Below are positions 45,827 to 55,930 of a stretch of DNA of 64,000 bases, piece by piece. Positions within the stretch are counted from its first letter, which is position 1; the number at the start of each line of letters is the position of its first letter. This DNA is from Janthinobacterium sp. CG3 (GTDB taxonomy: Bacteria > Pseudomonadota > Gammaproteobacteria > Burkholderiales > Burkholderiaceae_D): NCBI RefSeq assembly GCF_000344615.1, contig NZ_KB467824.1, positions 356,445-420,444 of the forward strand, in the 5' to 3' direction. The position numbers and the translations under genes are program-made. The notes below the pieces were generated by a model. The model ran no database searches. It saw only the letters and a list, made by a program, of their open reading frames with translations, and was not told where the DNA came from.

Positions 45827-45872
45827 GCAACAGGGATATACTGCGCTGGCTTTTTTACAAATAGGGGATATC

Positions 45873-48017
45873 TTGTTAAAAACAATCGTACTACCCGTCG
45901 CCTTGATCGGCGTCTTCGCCGGCGCACATGCCGACGAGGGACAGTGGCAACCACACCAATTGCCGCAACTGACATCCGAACTGAAACGCATCGGCATCGC
46001 CATACCGGCGGCAAAACTGGCCGACCTGGCCCAGCACCCGATGAGCGCGATCGTCTCGCTGGGCGGCTGCTCGGCCTCGTTCGTCTCCGACGCCGGCCTG
46101 GTGGTGACCAACCACCATTGCGCCTACGGCGCGGTGCAGCGCAACTCGACGCCGGCGCACAATTACATCGCCGACGGCTTCCTGGCCAAGAACCGCGCCG
46201 CGGAACTGCCGGGCGGCCCCAACACGCTGGTGTACGTCACCGACAAGCTGGAAAACGTCAGCGCGCGCGTGCTGCGGGGCCTGGACGCCGGCATGAGCGG
46301 ACGCGCCCGCCACGAGGAAGTCGAAAGCCGCGTCAAGGCCCTGATCGCCGAATGCGAAACCGACAAGATGTACCGCTGCTCGGTGCCCAGCTTCCACCGC
46401 GGCATGGAGTACTACCGCATCCGCCAGATGCTGATCCGCGACGTGCGGCTGGTGTACGCGCCGTCCGACAAGATCGGCAACTTCGGCGGCGACGTCGACA
46501 ACTACGAATGGCCGCGCCACACCGGCGACTACGCCTTCCTGCGCGCCTACGTCGGCAAGGACGGCCGCCCGGCCGAGCCGTCGCCCGACAACGTGCCCTA
46601 CCATTCGAAGCACTTCCTGGTGGTGTCGGCCGAGGGCCTGGCAAACGGCGACCCTATCCTGCTGGCCGGCTACCCGGGGCGCACCAGCCGCTACAAGCTG
46701 CCGGCTGAAATCCGCGCCGCGCGCGACGTCGGCTTCCCGGCCAAGGTGGCCGAGCTGCGCGCCGACCTCGACACCATCGCCGCCGCCAGCGCCGGCGACG
46801 CCGCGCTCGACGTGCGCTACGCCAGCGTCGTCAAAAGCCTCCACAACGGGCTGAAGAAAACCCAGGGCTTGCTGGACGGTTTTGCCCGCAAGGACATCGC
46901 CGCCGTCAAGGACGGCCAGGACGCCGCATTGCGCGCCTGGCTGGCGGGGCACCCGCGGGCGGGCGTGTCGCCGACGCTGCTGGCCGACCTGGACGCGGTG
47001 ATCGCCGCCGACATGGCGCTGGGCGACGAGGAATTCGCCTGGTCGGTGGCCACCAACAGCGACTTGCTGAAAAGCGCGCGCACCGTGTACCGGCTGGCGC
47101 TGGAGCGCGAAAAAGCCGACGCCCAGCGCGAGTCGGGCTACCAGCAGCGCGACCTGAGCTTCATCAAGGCGCGCCTGGCGCGGCTGGAGCAATCCTACGC
47201 CACCCCGGTCGACCAGGCCCGCTTCGCCGCCGGCCTGCAACGCTACGCGGCGCTGCCGGCCAAGACCCACCCGGCCGGCCTGGACGCGCTGCTGCCGGCG
47301 CCGGACGCGGTCGCCGCGCTGTACCCGCGCACGCAACTGGGCGACACCGCCAAGCGCCTGGCCGGGGTCGAGCAGGACGCGGCCACGCTGGCCAAGTCCG
47401 ACGACGCCTTCCTGCAACTGGCGGTCAAATTGCATCCGGTGGCGCTGGCGCTGGAAGAGCGGCGCAAGGAAGTCGACGGCAACCTCGAACGGGTGATCCC
47501 GCAATACATGCGGGCCGTGATCGCCTGGAAGCAATCGCAGGGCAAGCCGGTCTACCCCGACGCCAACTCGACGCTGCGCGTCACCTACGGCACGGTGGCG
47601 CCGTACTCGCCGCGCGACGGCATCAGCAAAGGCCCGTTTACGACCGTCGAAGGGATCGTCGACAAGCACACCGGCAAGGAACCGTTCATCGTGCCGGCGG
47701 CGCTGATCGAGGCCGTCAAAGCCAAGCGCTACGGCGCCTTCCTCGACCCGGCGCTGGGCACCGTGCCGGTCAACTTCCTGAGCAGCGCCGACACCACCGG
47801 CGGCAACTCCGGCTCGGCGGTGATGAACAAGCGCGGCGAACTGGTCGGCCTGAACTTCGATTCGACCTACGAATCGATCACCAAGGACTGGTACTTCGAC
47901 CGCGACATCACGCGCGCGATCCACCTCGACATCCGCTACATGCTGTGGGTGATGAAAGAAGTCGACCACGCCGACGCGCTGCTGAAGGAAATGCGCATCA
48001 AATACCCGCGCAAATAA
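45873..48017 (+). CDS. S46 family dipeptidyl-peptidase, secreted
   Basis: 714 residues, normal for DPP7/DPP11. TTG start with AGGGG 5 bases before it; a signal peptide (KTIVLPVALIGVFAGAHA). Catalytic His is in VVTNHHCAYG (about 78-86), Asp in KIGNFGGDVDNYEWPRHTGDYAF, and Ser in DTTGGNSGSAVMNKRGELVGLNFDSTYE (about 648-655). S46 enzymes release dipeptides from the N-termini of peptides in the periplasm. The residue that separates DPP7 from DPP11 specificity was not determined. No operon partner. Confidence 0.93.
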   Translation: MLKTIVLPVALIGVFAGAHADEGQWQPHQLPQLTSELKRIGIAIPAAKLADLAQHPMSAIVSLGGCSASFVSDAGLVVTNHHCAYGAVQRNSTPAHNYIADGFLAKNRAAELPGGPNTLVYVTDKLENVSARVLRGLDAGMSGRARHEEVESRVKALIAECETDKMYRCSVPSFHRGMEYYRIRQMLIRDVRLVYAPSDKIGNFGGDVDNYEWPRHTGDYAFLRAYVGKDGRPAEPSPDNVPYHSKHFLVVSAEGLANGDPILLAGYPGRTSRYKLPAEIRAARDVGFPAKVAELRADLDTIAAASAGDAALDVRYASVVKSLHNGLKKTQGLLDGFARKDIAAVKDGQDAALRAWLAGHPRAGVSPTLLADLDAVIAADMALGDEEFAWSVATNSDLLKSARTVYRLALEREKADAQRESGYQQRDLSFIKARLARLEQSYATPVDQARFAAGLQRYAALPAKTHPAGLDALLPAPDAVAALYPRTQLGDTAKRLAGVEQDAATLAKSDDAFLQLAVKLHPVALALEERRKEVDGNLERVIPQYMRAVIAWKQSQGKPVYPDANSTLRVTYGTVAPYSPRDGISKGPFTTVEGIVDKHTGKEPFIVPAALIEAVKAKRYGAFLDPALGTVPVNFLSSADTTGGNSGSAVMNKRGELVGLNFDSTYESITKDWYFDRDITRAIHLDIRYMLWVMKEVDHADALLKEMRIKYPRK

Positions 48018-48086
48018 ACCCGCGGTCCGGGCGATGAGGGGTGCGCTGTTGGCCGTGTCGCTGGCGCTGCTCGCCCGCCCGAAACA

Positions 48087-49022
48087 CTAGTGCACCGCCT
48101 CGATGTAGCGCGGCGCGATCTGGGCGCAGTAGTTGGCGCAGCTCAGGCGGGCGGTGTTGGCGGCGGCGTGCACCAGCATTTCGGCGTTGCTGTGCAGGCA
48201 CATCGAGACGATGATCGATGGCGGCACCGGTTGCACCGGCAGTTCGATGAATTCGCCGCTGTCGAGCAGGCCGGCGACGAACAGGCTGGGAATCGCCGCC
48301 ACGCCGTAGCCGTCGCGCACCAGCTGGACGATGGCGGCCACCGACGGCGAGCAGGTGATGCGGGTTTGCTCCAGCGGAATCGCCGCCAGGTTGGCCATCT
48401 TGGCGACGATTTCCTCCAGCATGCGCTGCGGCGCCGTGCCCCGGCCGAAGGTCAGGATCGGCGTTTGCAGCAGGCGCTGCGTCAGCCCCTCCTTGCGCGT
48501 GTCGAGCAGGCCCTTCTTGGCGATCCAGTGCACCGGGTAGATCGCCAGCGCCTCCGAGACGATTTCGTTGCTGTCGATGCCCTCGACCTGGATCACCAGG
48601 TCCAGTTCGCGCGCGCGCAGGCGCCGTTCCAACACATGGCTCATATCGACCGCCAGGTCGATTTCCAGCTCGGGATAATTGGCGTTGAGTTCGCGCATGT
48701 ATTGCGCCAGCCAGCTGTGCACCACCGACTCGATCACGCCCAGGCGCAGCCGGCCGCGCACCGCGCTTTCCTTGCGCGCCGCGCTTTGCAGGCGGCGCGT
48801 GGCGTCGACCACCGCCTTGGCGTGGCCGAGCAGGTATTCGGCGTGCGCGGTCAGGCGGAATTCCTTCGAGGCGCGGTCGATCAGCTCGGTCTGCAACTCC
48901 TCTTCCAGGCTTTTGATGCGCAGCGAGATGGCGGCCGGCGTCGCGTGCAGCGCGCGGGCGGTGGCGCGAAAGCTGCGCAGCTGGGCCAGCATCACAAAGG
49001 TGTCGATGAAGCGGGTATTCAT
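48087..49022 (-). CDS. LysR family regulator of the 5-oxoproline gene set
   Basis: 311 residues from ATG 49022 (GGAG 5 bases upstream); the frame is open for another 79 codons upstream but that part crosses the operator and is not conserved-looking. HTH: MNTRFIDTFVMLAQLRSFRATARALHATPAAISLRIKSLEEELQTELIDRASKEFRLTAHAEYLL. The effector domain follows. It is divergent from the DUF1445 gene with a long perfect inverted repeat between, so it most likely controls that gene set, with a substrate as co-inducer. Confidence 0.92.
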   Translation of the reverse strand: MNTRFIDTFVMLAQLRSFRATARALHATPAAISLRIKSLEEELQTELIDRASKEFRLTAHAEYLLGHAKAVVDATRRLQSAARKESAVRGRLRLGVIESVVHSWLAQYMRELNANYPELEIDLAVDMSHVLERRLRARELDLVIQVEGIDSNEIVSEALAIYPVHWIAKKGLLDTRKEGLTQRLLQTPILTFGRGTAPQRMLEEIVAKMANLAAIPLEQTRITCSPSVAAIVQLVRDGYGVAAIPSLFVAGLLDSGEFIELPVQPVPPSIIVSMCLHSNAEMLVHAAANTARLSCANYCAQIAPRYIEAVH

Positions 49023-49092
49023 GGCGCTCCAGGGCGGGGGCGGGGTGGATTTGACGGTCAAGAATACCTTAACCTTGCCCCTGCGGATAGCC

Positions 49093-49121
49093 GTGGCAGG
49101 TAAGTAAAACTTACCTGCCAC
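49093..49121. promoter_or_regulatory. LysR operator: perfect 13-bp inverted repeat
   Basis: GTGGCAGGTAAGT (49093-49105), spacer AAA, ACTTACCTGCCAC (49109-49121). Inside it, T 49101 and A 49113 enclose 11 bases, the T-N11-A core of LysR boxes. It lies 70 bases from the regulator's ATG and 84 from the DUF1445 ATG. Confidence 0.75.
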
Positions 49122-49204
49122 AGCAATAATTACTAGTTGGCCTAGTCGTTTGATCAAGTCTATGCTTGACTCATTGCTTTCCCCGAGACCAACGAGACCA
49201 CACC

Positions 49205-49978
49205 ATGACACCACTTGAATTGCGGCGCGCCGTGCGCAGCGGCCACTTCCGCGTTCCAACCGCGGGCTATTGCGGCGCCTTTGCGCAGGCCAACCTGGTG
49301 ATATTGCCGAAGGCCCACGCCGATGATTTCCTGCGCTTTTGCCAGCGCAATCCGAAGGCCTGCCCGCTGCTGGCGGTGGGCGAGCCGGGGCAGTGGAACC
49401 TGCCGGCGCTGGGCCGCGACCTCGACGTGCGCCGCGACGTGCCCGCTTATTACGTCTACCGCGACGGCGCGCTGGCGGCCGAGGCCGAGACGCTGGCCGA
49501 GCTGTGGCGCGACGACATGGTGGCCTTCGCCATCGGCTGCTCGTTCTCGTTCGAGCAGATGCTGATGCAGGCCGGCATCGCGCTGCGCCACGTCGAGCAA
49601 CGCAAGAACGTGGCGATGTACCGCACTAATATTGCGAACCAGGCGGCCGGGCCGTTCGCCGGCAACATGGTGGTGTCGATGCGGCCGATGAAGGCGCGCG
49701 ACGCCATCCGCGCGGTGCAGATCACCAGCCGCTTTCCGGCCATCCACGGCGCGCCGGTACACCTTGGCGATCCGGCCGAAATCGGTATCGTGGATGTGGG
49801 CCGGCCCGATTTCGGCGACGCCGTCGACATCCTGCCGGGCGAGTTGCCGGTGTTCTGGGCCTGCGGCGTCACGCCGCAGGAGGCGATCCGCGGCGCCGGC
49901 CTGGCGCTGGTGCTGACGCATAAACCGGGCTACATGCTGGTGACGGATATTACCAACGCGTCGTTGGCGGCTTTTTAA
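49205..49978 (+). CDS. DUF1445 / D-glutamate cyclase-like protein (putative hydro-lyase family)
   Basis: 257 residues. Family pattern: [87 protein letters not shown], and NMVVSMRPM. The bacterial proteins are labelled putative hydro-lyases; the mitochondrial relative DGLUCY turns D-glutamate into 5-oxo-D-proline. The 5-oxoprolinase encoded two genes on makes that activity plausible here. ATG 49205 is preferred over 49166. Confidence 0.88.
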   Translation: MTPLELRRAVRSGHFRVPTAGYCGAFAQANLVILPKAHADDFLRFCQRNPKACPLLAVGEPGQWNLPALGRDLDVRRDVPAYYVYRDGALAAEAETLAELWRDDMVAFAIGCSFSFEQMLMQAGIALRHVEQRKNVAMYRTNIANQAAGPFAGNMVVSMRPMKARDAIRAVQITSRFPAIHGAPVHLGDPAEIGIVDVGRPDFGDAVDILPGELPVFWACGVTPQEAIRGAGLALVLTHKPGYMLVTDITNASLAAF

Positions 49979-50008
49979 AAAGACTACGGGCGTGAACCTG
50001 GGGTCAGA

Positions 50009-50027
50009 CGGGGACACCGTGTCCCCG
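50009..50027. repeat. Extragenic palindrome
   Basis: CGGGGACAC, C, GTGTCCCCG: perfect 9-bp arms, flanked by GGGTCAGA and GGGTCTG, in the 142-base gap before the MFS gene. This layout (GGGTCAGAC...GTCTGACCC-like with an inner GGGGACAC) looks like a dispersed repeat rather than an operator, and it could also attenuate transcription between the two genes. Confidence 0.5.
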
Positions 50028-50120
50028 AGGGTCTGCCGCCCATGCTCCGAGCCTCTGGCTGGGTTTGCGGTCCCGGGCATTCGATTTACTACAACATAAC
50101 TACAACAAGAGGAGATTCAC

Positions 50121-51395
50121 ATGAACACTGAAGTGATGCCAGCCGAGGCCAAGGGCGGCTATTTTTCCTGGTTCCACGAGCTGACGGGCAAGGAGCGCCG
50201 CACCTTCTGGAGCTGCAAGGTCGGCTACGCGCTCGACGCCATGGACACCCAGTTCCTCAGCTTCGTGATCCCGACGCTGATCGCCACCTGGGGCTTGAGC
50301 AAGGGCGACGCCGGCCTGATCGGCACCGTCACGCTGCTGACGTCGGCGCTCGGCGGCTGGATCGCCGGCGTCATGTCGGACCGCATCGGCCGCGTCCGCA
50401 CGCTGCAAATCACCATCCTGTGGTTCGCCGTCTTTACCGTGTTGTGCGGCCTGGCGCAGAACTTCGGCCAGTTGCTGCTGGCGCGCGGCCTGATGGGCTT
50501 TGGCATGGGCGGCGAGTGGACCGCCGGCGCCATCCTGATCGCCGAGGTGATCCGCGCCAAAGACCGCGGCAAGGCGGTCGGCATGGTGCAGGCCGGCTGG
50601 GCCATCGGCTGGGGCGCCTCGGCGCTGCTGTACGCGCTGATGTTCTCGCTGCTGCCGCCCGAGCTGGCGTGGCGCTCGCTGTTCCTGCTGGGCATCCTGC
50701 CGGCCGTGTTCGTGATCTTCATCCGCCGCTTCGTCGAGGAACCGGAAGTGTTCGTGGCGCAGCAGAAAATACAGCGGGACGGCGCCGAGCGCGCCAAGTT
50801 CACCGACATCTTCTCGCCGGCCATGCTCAGCACCACGCTGCGCGCCGTCCTGCTGACCACCGGCGCCCAGGGCGGCTACTACGCCATCACCACCTGGCTG
50901 CCGACCTTCCTGAAAACCGAACGCCACTTGACCGTGCTCGGCACCGGCGGCTACCTGGCCATGGTCATCCTCGGCTCGTATGTCGGCTACATCGTCAGCG
51001 CCTTCCTGACCGACAAGCTGGGCCGCAAGAAGAACTTCATCCTGTTCGCCGTCGGCTCGCTGTGCATCGCCCTGGCCTACACCCGCCTGCCGGTGACGGA
51101 CTCGGTGATGCTGTTCCTCGGCTTCCCGTTGGGCTTTTTCGTCTCTGGCGTGTTCAGCGGCATGGGCGCCTTCCTCAGCGAACTGTTTCCGACCCGCATC
51201 CGCGGCTCCGGGCAGGGCTTTTGCTACAACATGGGCCGCGCCGTCGGCTCGCTGTTCCCGCTGTTGATCGGCATGAGCAGCAAGCACATGCCGCTGGGCG
51301 AGGCCATCGGCCTGTTCGCCGCCGCCGCGTACGGGGTGATGGTGTTGGCCGCGCTGACGCTGCCGGAAACCCGCGGCAAGCAACTCGAATCCTGA
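50121..51395 (+). CDS. MFS transporter (metabolite:H+ symporter type)
   Basis: 424 residues, 12 helices. Motifs: WIAGVMSDRIGRVRTLQ (loop 2-3 signature), RGLMGFGMGGEWTAGAILIAE, and SAFLTDKLGRKKNFIL in the second half, typical of the sialic acid/aromatic acid/shikimate symporter group. AGAGGAG precedes the ATG. Placed between the DUF1445 and 5-oxoprolinase genes, it probably imports 5-oxoproline, D-glutamate or a related acid. Confidence 0.9.
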   Translation: MNTEVMPAEAKGGYFSWFHELTGKERRTFWSCKVGYALDAMDTQFLSFVIPTLIATWGLSKGDAGLIGTVTLLTSALGGWIAGVMSDRIGRVRTLQITILWFAVFTVLCGLAQNFGQLLLARGLMGFGMGGEWTAGAILIAEVIRAKDRGKAVGMVQAGWAIGWGASALLYALMFSLLPPELAWRSLFLLGILPAVFVIFIRRFVEEPEVFVAQQKIQRDGAERAKFTDIFSPAMLSTTLRAVLLTTGAQGGYYAITTWLPTFLKTERHLTVLGTGGYLAMVILGSYVGYIVSAFLTDKLGRKKNFILFAVGSLCIALAYTRLPVTDSVMLFLGFPLGFFVSGVFSGMGAFLSELFPTRIRGSGQGFCYNMGRAVGSLFPLLIGMSSKHMPLGEAIGLFAAAAYGVMVLAALTLPETRGKQLES

Positions 51396-51421
51396 CCACC
51401 TATCCATAAAAGAGACACGCC

Positions 51422-54400
51422 ATGAAAAACCACAACTCCCCCGCTCCGCTGCGCTGGCAATTCTGGGTCGACCGCGGCGGCACCTTCACCGACATCGTCG
51501 CGCGCCGTCCGGACGGCAAGCTGGTCACGCACAAGCTGCTGTCGGAGTACCCCGAGCGCTACGACGACGCGGTAGTGCAGGGCATGCGCGACATGCTCGG
51601 CCTGCAAGCCGGCGAGGCGCTGCCGGTCGAGAGGATCGAGGTGGTCAAAATGGGTACCACGGTGGCCACCAACGCCCTGCTCGAACGCAAGGGCGCGCGC
51701 ACCGCGCTGGCGATCACCCGCGGTTTCGCCGACCAGCTGCGCATCGGCTACCAGGACCGGCCCGACATCTTCGCCATGAAGATCGAGCTGCCCGACCTGA
51801 TCTACGAGGAGGTGCTGGAAGTCGACGAGCGCATCGGCGCGCGCGGCGAAGTGCTGCGCGCGCCCGACGAGGCGCTGCTGTTGGAACAGTTCCGGCGGAT
51901 CCGCGCCAGGGGCGTCGCCGCCATCGCCATCGTGCTGATGCACGCCTACCGCTACCCGCGGCACGAGTTGCGCCTGCGCGCGCTGGCCGAGCTGGCCGGT
52001 TTTACACAGATCTCGGTGAGCCACCAGGTCAGCCCGTTGATGAAGATCGTCGGGCGCGGCGACACCACCGTCGTCGACGCCTACCTGTCGCCGGTGCTGC
52101 GCGACTACGTGGCGCGGGTCTCGGCCGAAACCGGCGCGGTGCGGCTGATGTTCATGCAGTCGAACGGCGGCCTGACCGACGCCGCCCGCTTCCAGGGCAA
52201 GGACGCGATCCTGTCCGGCCCGGCCGGCGGCATCGTCGGCGCCGTCAAGAGCTGCGCCGCGGTTGGCCTGCGCCAGGTGATCGGCTTCGACATGGGCGGC
52301 ACCTCGACCGACGTGGCGCATTACGACGGCGCCTACGAGCGGGTTTTCGAGACCGTGGTGGCCGGCGTGCGGGTGCGCGCGCCGATGATGCACATCCACA
52401 CCGTGGCGGCCGGCGGCGGCTCCGTTTGCAGCTTCGAGCACGGCCGCTTCAAGGTCGGGCCGGAGTCGGCCGGCGCCAATCCCGGCCCGGCCAGCTACCG
52501 CAAGGGCGGCCCGCTCACCGTCACCGACTGCAACGTCATGCTCGGCCGGGTGCAGCCGGCGCACTTCCCGCACGTGTTCGGGCCGAACGGCGACCTGCCG
52601 CTGGACGGCGCCGTGGTCGAGCGCACCTTCACCGAGCTGGCCGCGCGGATCGAACGCGAGACCGGCGCCAGCATGTCGCCCAGCGCGGTCGCCGACGGTT
52701 TCCTGGCGGTGGCGGTCGACAACATGGCGCAAGCGATCAAGTCGATCTCGGTCGAGCGCGGCTACGACGTCGGCAACTACGCCATGTGCTGCTTCGGCGG
52801 CGCCGGCGGCCAGCACGCCTGCCGCGTCGCCGACGTGCTGGGCATGACACGCATCGTCATCCACCCGTTCGCCGGCGTGCTGTCGGCCTTCGGCATGGGC
52901 CTGGCGGACATCCGCGCGATGCGCGAGGCGGCCGTCGAGCAGGTGCTGTCCGAGGCCGCGCTGGCGCAGTTGCAGCCGCGGCTGGACGGCCTGGCGCGCC
53001 AGGCCCGCGCCGAACTGCTGGCGCAGCAGGTGGCGCCGGACGACATCACGCTCGAGCTGTGCGCGCGCCTGAAATACCAGGACACCGATTCGGCCTTCGT
53101 CATCGCCTGCGCCGGCCACGCGCAGATGGCCGAGGCCTTCGCCGCGCTGTACAAGGGCCGCTTCGGCTTCGCCATGGAGGGCCAGCCGCTGGTGATCGAG
53201 TCGATCTCGGCCGAGGCCATCGGCGCCGGCAACGGCGGCGACTTCGTCATCGAGGTGCCGGCCGGCGCCGCCGCAGCCGTAGCGGCGCCGGGCCAGGTGC
53301 TCAGCTACGTCGGCGGCGCCACCGTGCCGATCGCGCTGCACGTGCGCGCCGCGCTGGCGGTGGGCAGCGTGGTCGCCGGCCCGGCCATCATCCGCGAGGA
53401 AATCGCCACCATCGTGGTCGACGCCGGCTGGTCGGCGCGGGTGCTGGAGGACCGCTCGATCATGCTTGAAAGGGCGGCCGGGGCCAACGCCGGCGCCGGC
53501 CACGCGGTGACGACGGCGGCGCACCCGATCCACCTGGAGATCTTCAACAACCTGTTCATGTCGATCGCCAAGCAGATGGGCACGACGCTGGAAAACACCG
53601 CCTATTCCGTCAACATGAAGGAACGGCTGGACTTTTCCTGCGCCATCTTCGACCGCCACGGCAACCTGATCGCCAACGCGCCGCACATTCCGGTGCACCT
53701 GGGGTCGATGAGCGACAGTGTGCAGTGCGTGATCCGCCAGCACGGCGAGAGCATGTCGGCGGGCGACGCCTACGTGCTCAACGTGCCCTACAACGGCGGC
53801 ACCCACCTGCCCGACATCACGGTGGTGTGCCCGATCTACGGCGCCGACCAGGGCGCGCCGCTGTTCTTCGTGGCGGCGCGCGGCCACCACGGCGACGTCG
53901 GCGGCATCACGCCCGGCTCGATGCCGCCCAACAGCACCAGCATCCTGGAGGAGGGCGTCCTGCTGGACAATATCAAGATCGTCGACAACGGCGTCTTCCT
54001 GGAAGCGCTGGTGCGCGAGTTGTTCGGCGCCGGCCCCTGGCCGAGCCGCAACATCGACCAGAACGTCGCCGACCTGATCGCCCAACTGGGCGCCTGCGAG
54101 ACCGGCGCCAACGAACTGCTGCGCGCCTGCGGCCGCTACGGCGAGGACGTCGTGCTGGCCTATATGCGGCACGTGCAAGACAACGCCGAGGCGGCCGTGC
54201 GCGGCGCCATCAGCGGCCTGCGCGACGCCAGCTTCGCCTACGAGATGGACGACGGCGCCGTGATCCGCGTCAAGCTGAGCATCGACCACGCCGAGCGCAG
54301 CGCCACGGTCGACTTCAGCGGCACCAGCGAACAGCGCCCGAGCAACTTCAACGCGCCGCTGTCGGTGTGCAAGGCGGCGGTGTTGTACGTGTTCCGCACC

Positions 54401-55045
54401 CTGCTCGACAGCGACATCCCGATGAACGAGGGCGTGCTGAAACCGCTGAAGCTGATCATCCCCGAGGGCTCGATGCTGAACCCGCGCTACCCGGCCGCGG
54501 TGGTGGCCGGCAACGTCGAAGTGTCGCAATACGTCACCGACGCGCTGTACGGCGCGCTCGGCGTGATGGCGGCGTCGCAGGGCACGATGAACAACTTCAC
54601 CTTCGGCGACGAGCGCCACCAGTACTACGAAACCATCGCCGGCGGCTCCGGCGCCGGTCCCGGTTTCGACGGCACGGCGGCGGTGCAGACGCACATGACG
54701 AACTCGCGCATGACCGACCCGGAGGTGCTGGAGTGGCGCTTTCCGGTACTGGTGGAAAGCCACGCGATCCGCCGCGGCAGCGGCGGCGCCGGGCTGCACC
54801 GGGGCGGCGACGGCGCGCTGCGGCGCATCCGCTTCCTGCAAAGCATGAGCGCCAACATCCTGGCCGGACACCGCCGCATCGCCCCGTTCGGGCTGGAGGG
54901 CGGCGCGCCGGGGGCGCTGGGACGCAACTGGATCGAACGCAGTGACGGCACGGTCGAACGCTTCGGCGCCACCCACACGGCGGCGATGGGCGCCGGCGAC
55001 GTCTTCGCCATCGAAACCCCGGGAGGCGGCGGCTTCGGCGCCTGA
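51422..55045 (+). CDS. 5-oxoprolinase (HyuA-HyuB fused hydantoinase/oxoprolinase)
   Basis: 1207 residues, the fused, eukaryote-like form. HyuA half: [19 protein letters not shown] at the N-terminus and [17 protein letters not shown] (ATPase of the actin fold), up to about residue 680; [17 protein letters not shown] in between. HyuB half: [56 protein letters not shown], and [15 protein letters not shown]. It would hydrolyse 5-oxoproline to glutamate with ATP. N-methylhydantoin or other carbamoyl lactams are alternatives. It follows the MFS gene by 26 bases. Confidence 0.9.
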   Translation: MKNHNSPAPLRWQFWVDRGGTFTDIVARRPDGKLVTHKLLSEYPERYDDAVVQGMRDMLGLQAGEALPVERIEVVKMGTTVATNALLERKGARTALAITRGFADQLRIGYQDRPDIFAMKIELPDLIYEEVLEVDERIGARGEVLRAPDEALLLEQFRRIRARGVAAIAIVLMHAYRYPRHELRLRALAELAGFTQISVSHQVSPLMKIVGRGDTTVVDAYLSPVLRDYVARVSAETGAVRLMFMQSNGGLTDAARFQGKDAILSGPAGGIVGAVKSCAAVGLRQVIGFDMGGTSTDVAHYDGAYERVFETVVAGVRVRAPMMHIHTVAAGGGSVCSFEHGRFKVGPESAGANPGPASYRKGGPLTVTDCNVMLGRVQPAHFPHVFGPNGDLPLDGAVVERTFTELAARIERETGASMSPSAVADGFLAVAVDNMAQAIKSISVERGYDVGNYAMCCFGGAGGQHACRVADVLGMTRIVIHPFAGVLSAFGMGLADIRAMREAAVEQVLSEAALAQLQPRLDGLARQARAELLAQQVAPDDITLELCARLKYQDTDSAFVIACAGHAQMAEAFAALYKGRFGFAMEGQPLVIESISAEAIGAGNGGDFVIEVPAGAAAAVAAPGQVLSYVGGATVPIALHVRAALAVGSVVAGPAIIREEIATIVVDAGWSARVLEDRSIMLERAAGANAGAGHAVTTAAHPIHLEIFNNLFMSIAKQMGTTLENTAYSVNMKERLDFSCAIFDRHGNLIANAPHIPVHLGSMSDSVQCVIRQHGESMSAGDAYVLNVPYNGGTHLPDITVVCPIYGADQGAPLFFVAARGHHGDVGGITPGSMPPNSTSILEEGVLLDNIKIVDNGVFLEALVRELFGAGPWPSRNIDQNVADLIAQLGACETGANELLRACGRYGEDVVLAYMRHVQDNAEAAVRGAISGLRDASFAYEMDDGAVIRVKLSIDHAERSATVDFSGTSEQRPSNFNAPLSVCKAAVLYVFRTLLDSDIPMNEGVLKPLKLIIPEGSMLNPRYPAAVVAGNVEVSQYVTDALYGALGVMAASQGTMNNFTFGDERHQYYETIAGGSGAGPGFDGTAAVQTHMTNSRMTDPEVLEWRFPVLVESHAIRRGSGGAGLHRGGDGALRRIRFLQSMSANILAGHRRIAPFGLEGGAPGALGRNWIERSDGTVERFGATHTAAMGAGDVFAIETPGGGGFGA

Positions 55046-55056
55046 CGTCAAATAAG

Positions 55057-55094
55057 AAACCAAGGGCGTAGCCCCGGCCCTCTGCCTTTGGTTT
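55057..55094 (+). terminator. Hairpin after the 5-oxoprolinase gene
   Basis: AAACCAAGGG (55057-55066) pairs with CCTTTGGTTT (55085-55094) with one mismatch, enclosing a GC-rich inner stem (GGGC...GGCCC). The downstream GCTTTAC is only a weak T-tract. Confidence 0.55.
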
Positions 55095-55142
55095 GCTTTA
55101 CACGTTGGCGAGCGCGCCAACGGCGCCTCGCCGCGCCGCGCC

Positions 55143-55176
55143 GAATCTTGCATATTCAAGCTGAATCTTGCATACT
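55143..55176 (+). promoter_or_regulatory. Direct repeat and possible promoter before pnuC
   Basis: GAATCTTGCATA occurs at 55143-55154 and 55163-55174, 20 bases (two helical turns) apart. TTGCAT (55149-55154) and CATACT (55171-55176) with a 16-base spacer could be a weak promoter inside it. CTTGCATATTCAAG is a partial dyad. No TPP or NAD riboswitch was recognised in the 267-base gap. Confidence 0.4.
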
Positions 55177-55312
55177 GCGCCACCGGGTTTTGCCGGTCTT
55201 GCGCTGCGCCGCGGCCGGCCGCCGGGGCGCATACCGCCAAAGTCGGCCGAGCCGATCGGACCGCGTCCGATTAACTCGACGGCATCCCACTGCCGCCATC
55301 TTCCCCCTATTC

Positions 55313-55930
55313 ATGAACCAAGCGATCGCCCTTTTAGGTTTCGTCACCAACCCGCTGGAATTGGTCTCCTTCGTGCTGGCGCTGTGTAACGTTGCGCTCA
55401 ATATTCGCCAGAGCCACTGGGCCTGGCTGTTCGCCATCGTCTCGTCGGTCACCTACGGCATGGTTTTTTTCCATTCCAGGCTGTACGGCGACATGGGTTT
55501 GCAGCTGGTCTTCATCGTCGTTTCCGCCTGGGGCTGGTATCAATGGCTGCGCGGCGCCGCCAACGGCGCGCAGCTGCCGGTGACGCGGCTGGCCGGGCGC
55601 GGCTGGGCGCTGGCCGGCGCCGGCTGGCTGCTCGGTTTCGCCGTGCTGGCCTGGTTCCTGCAAACCTATACCGACACCGACGTGCCGCGCGCCGACGGCT
55701 TCCTGACGGCCGGCAGCCTGCTCGGCCAGTTGCTGCTGTCGCGCAAAAAGCTGGAAAACTGGCATATCTGGATTGTCGTCGACGTGCTCTACGTCGGCCT
55801 GTACCTGTACAAGAACCTGATGCTGACGGCGATCCTATACGCGGTGTTCGTGGTGATGGCGGCGCTCGGCCTGCGCGCTTGGAAGGGCGCGGCGGACGGC
55901 GCCGCCGCCGACGCAATGGTGTTGAAGTGA
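55313..55930 (+). CDS. PnuC-family vitamin-precursor transporter
   Basis: 205 residues, six or seven hydrophobic helices. Family signature WAWLFAIVSSVTYGMVFFHSRLYGDMGLQLVFIVVSAWGWYQWLRG, with the W-x-x-W region that stacks on the substrate, and ENWHIWIVVDVLYVGLYLYKNLMLTAILY. PnuC imports nicotinamide riboside; PnuT homologues import thiamine and PnuX riboflavin. The NadR-like kinase overlapping its stop favours nicotinamide riboside, but the TPP-controlled receptor 4 kb away keeps thiamine possible. Facilitated import is driven by phosphorylation. Confidence 0.9.
   Translation: MNQAIALLGFVTNPLELVSFVLALCNVALNIRQSHWAWLFAIVSSVTYGMVFFHSRLYGDMGLQLVFIVVSAWGWYQWLRGAANGAQLPVTRLAGRGWALAGAGWLLGFAVLAWFLQTYTDTDVPRADGFLTAGSLLGQLLLSRKKLENWHIWIVVDVLYVGLYLYKNLMLTAILYAVFVVMAALGLRAWKGAADGAAADAMVLK

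Noticed and set aside
51224-55240. 1338-codon open frame on the minus strand
   Set aside because: Antisense to the 5-oxoprolinase gene; composition is the His/Gln/Arg/Val-rich pattern expected from reverse reading of GC-rich coding DNA, and no domain is seen.
55046-55312. Riboswitch upstream of pnuC
   Set aside because: Looked for TPP, FMN and NAD-type cores; none of the conserved blocks was found.
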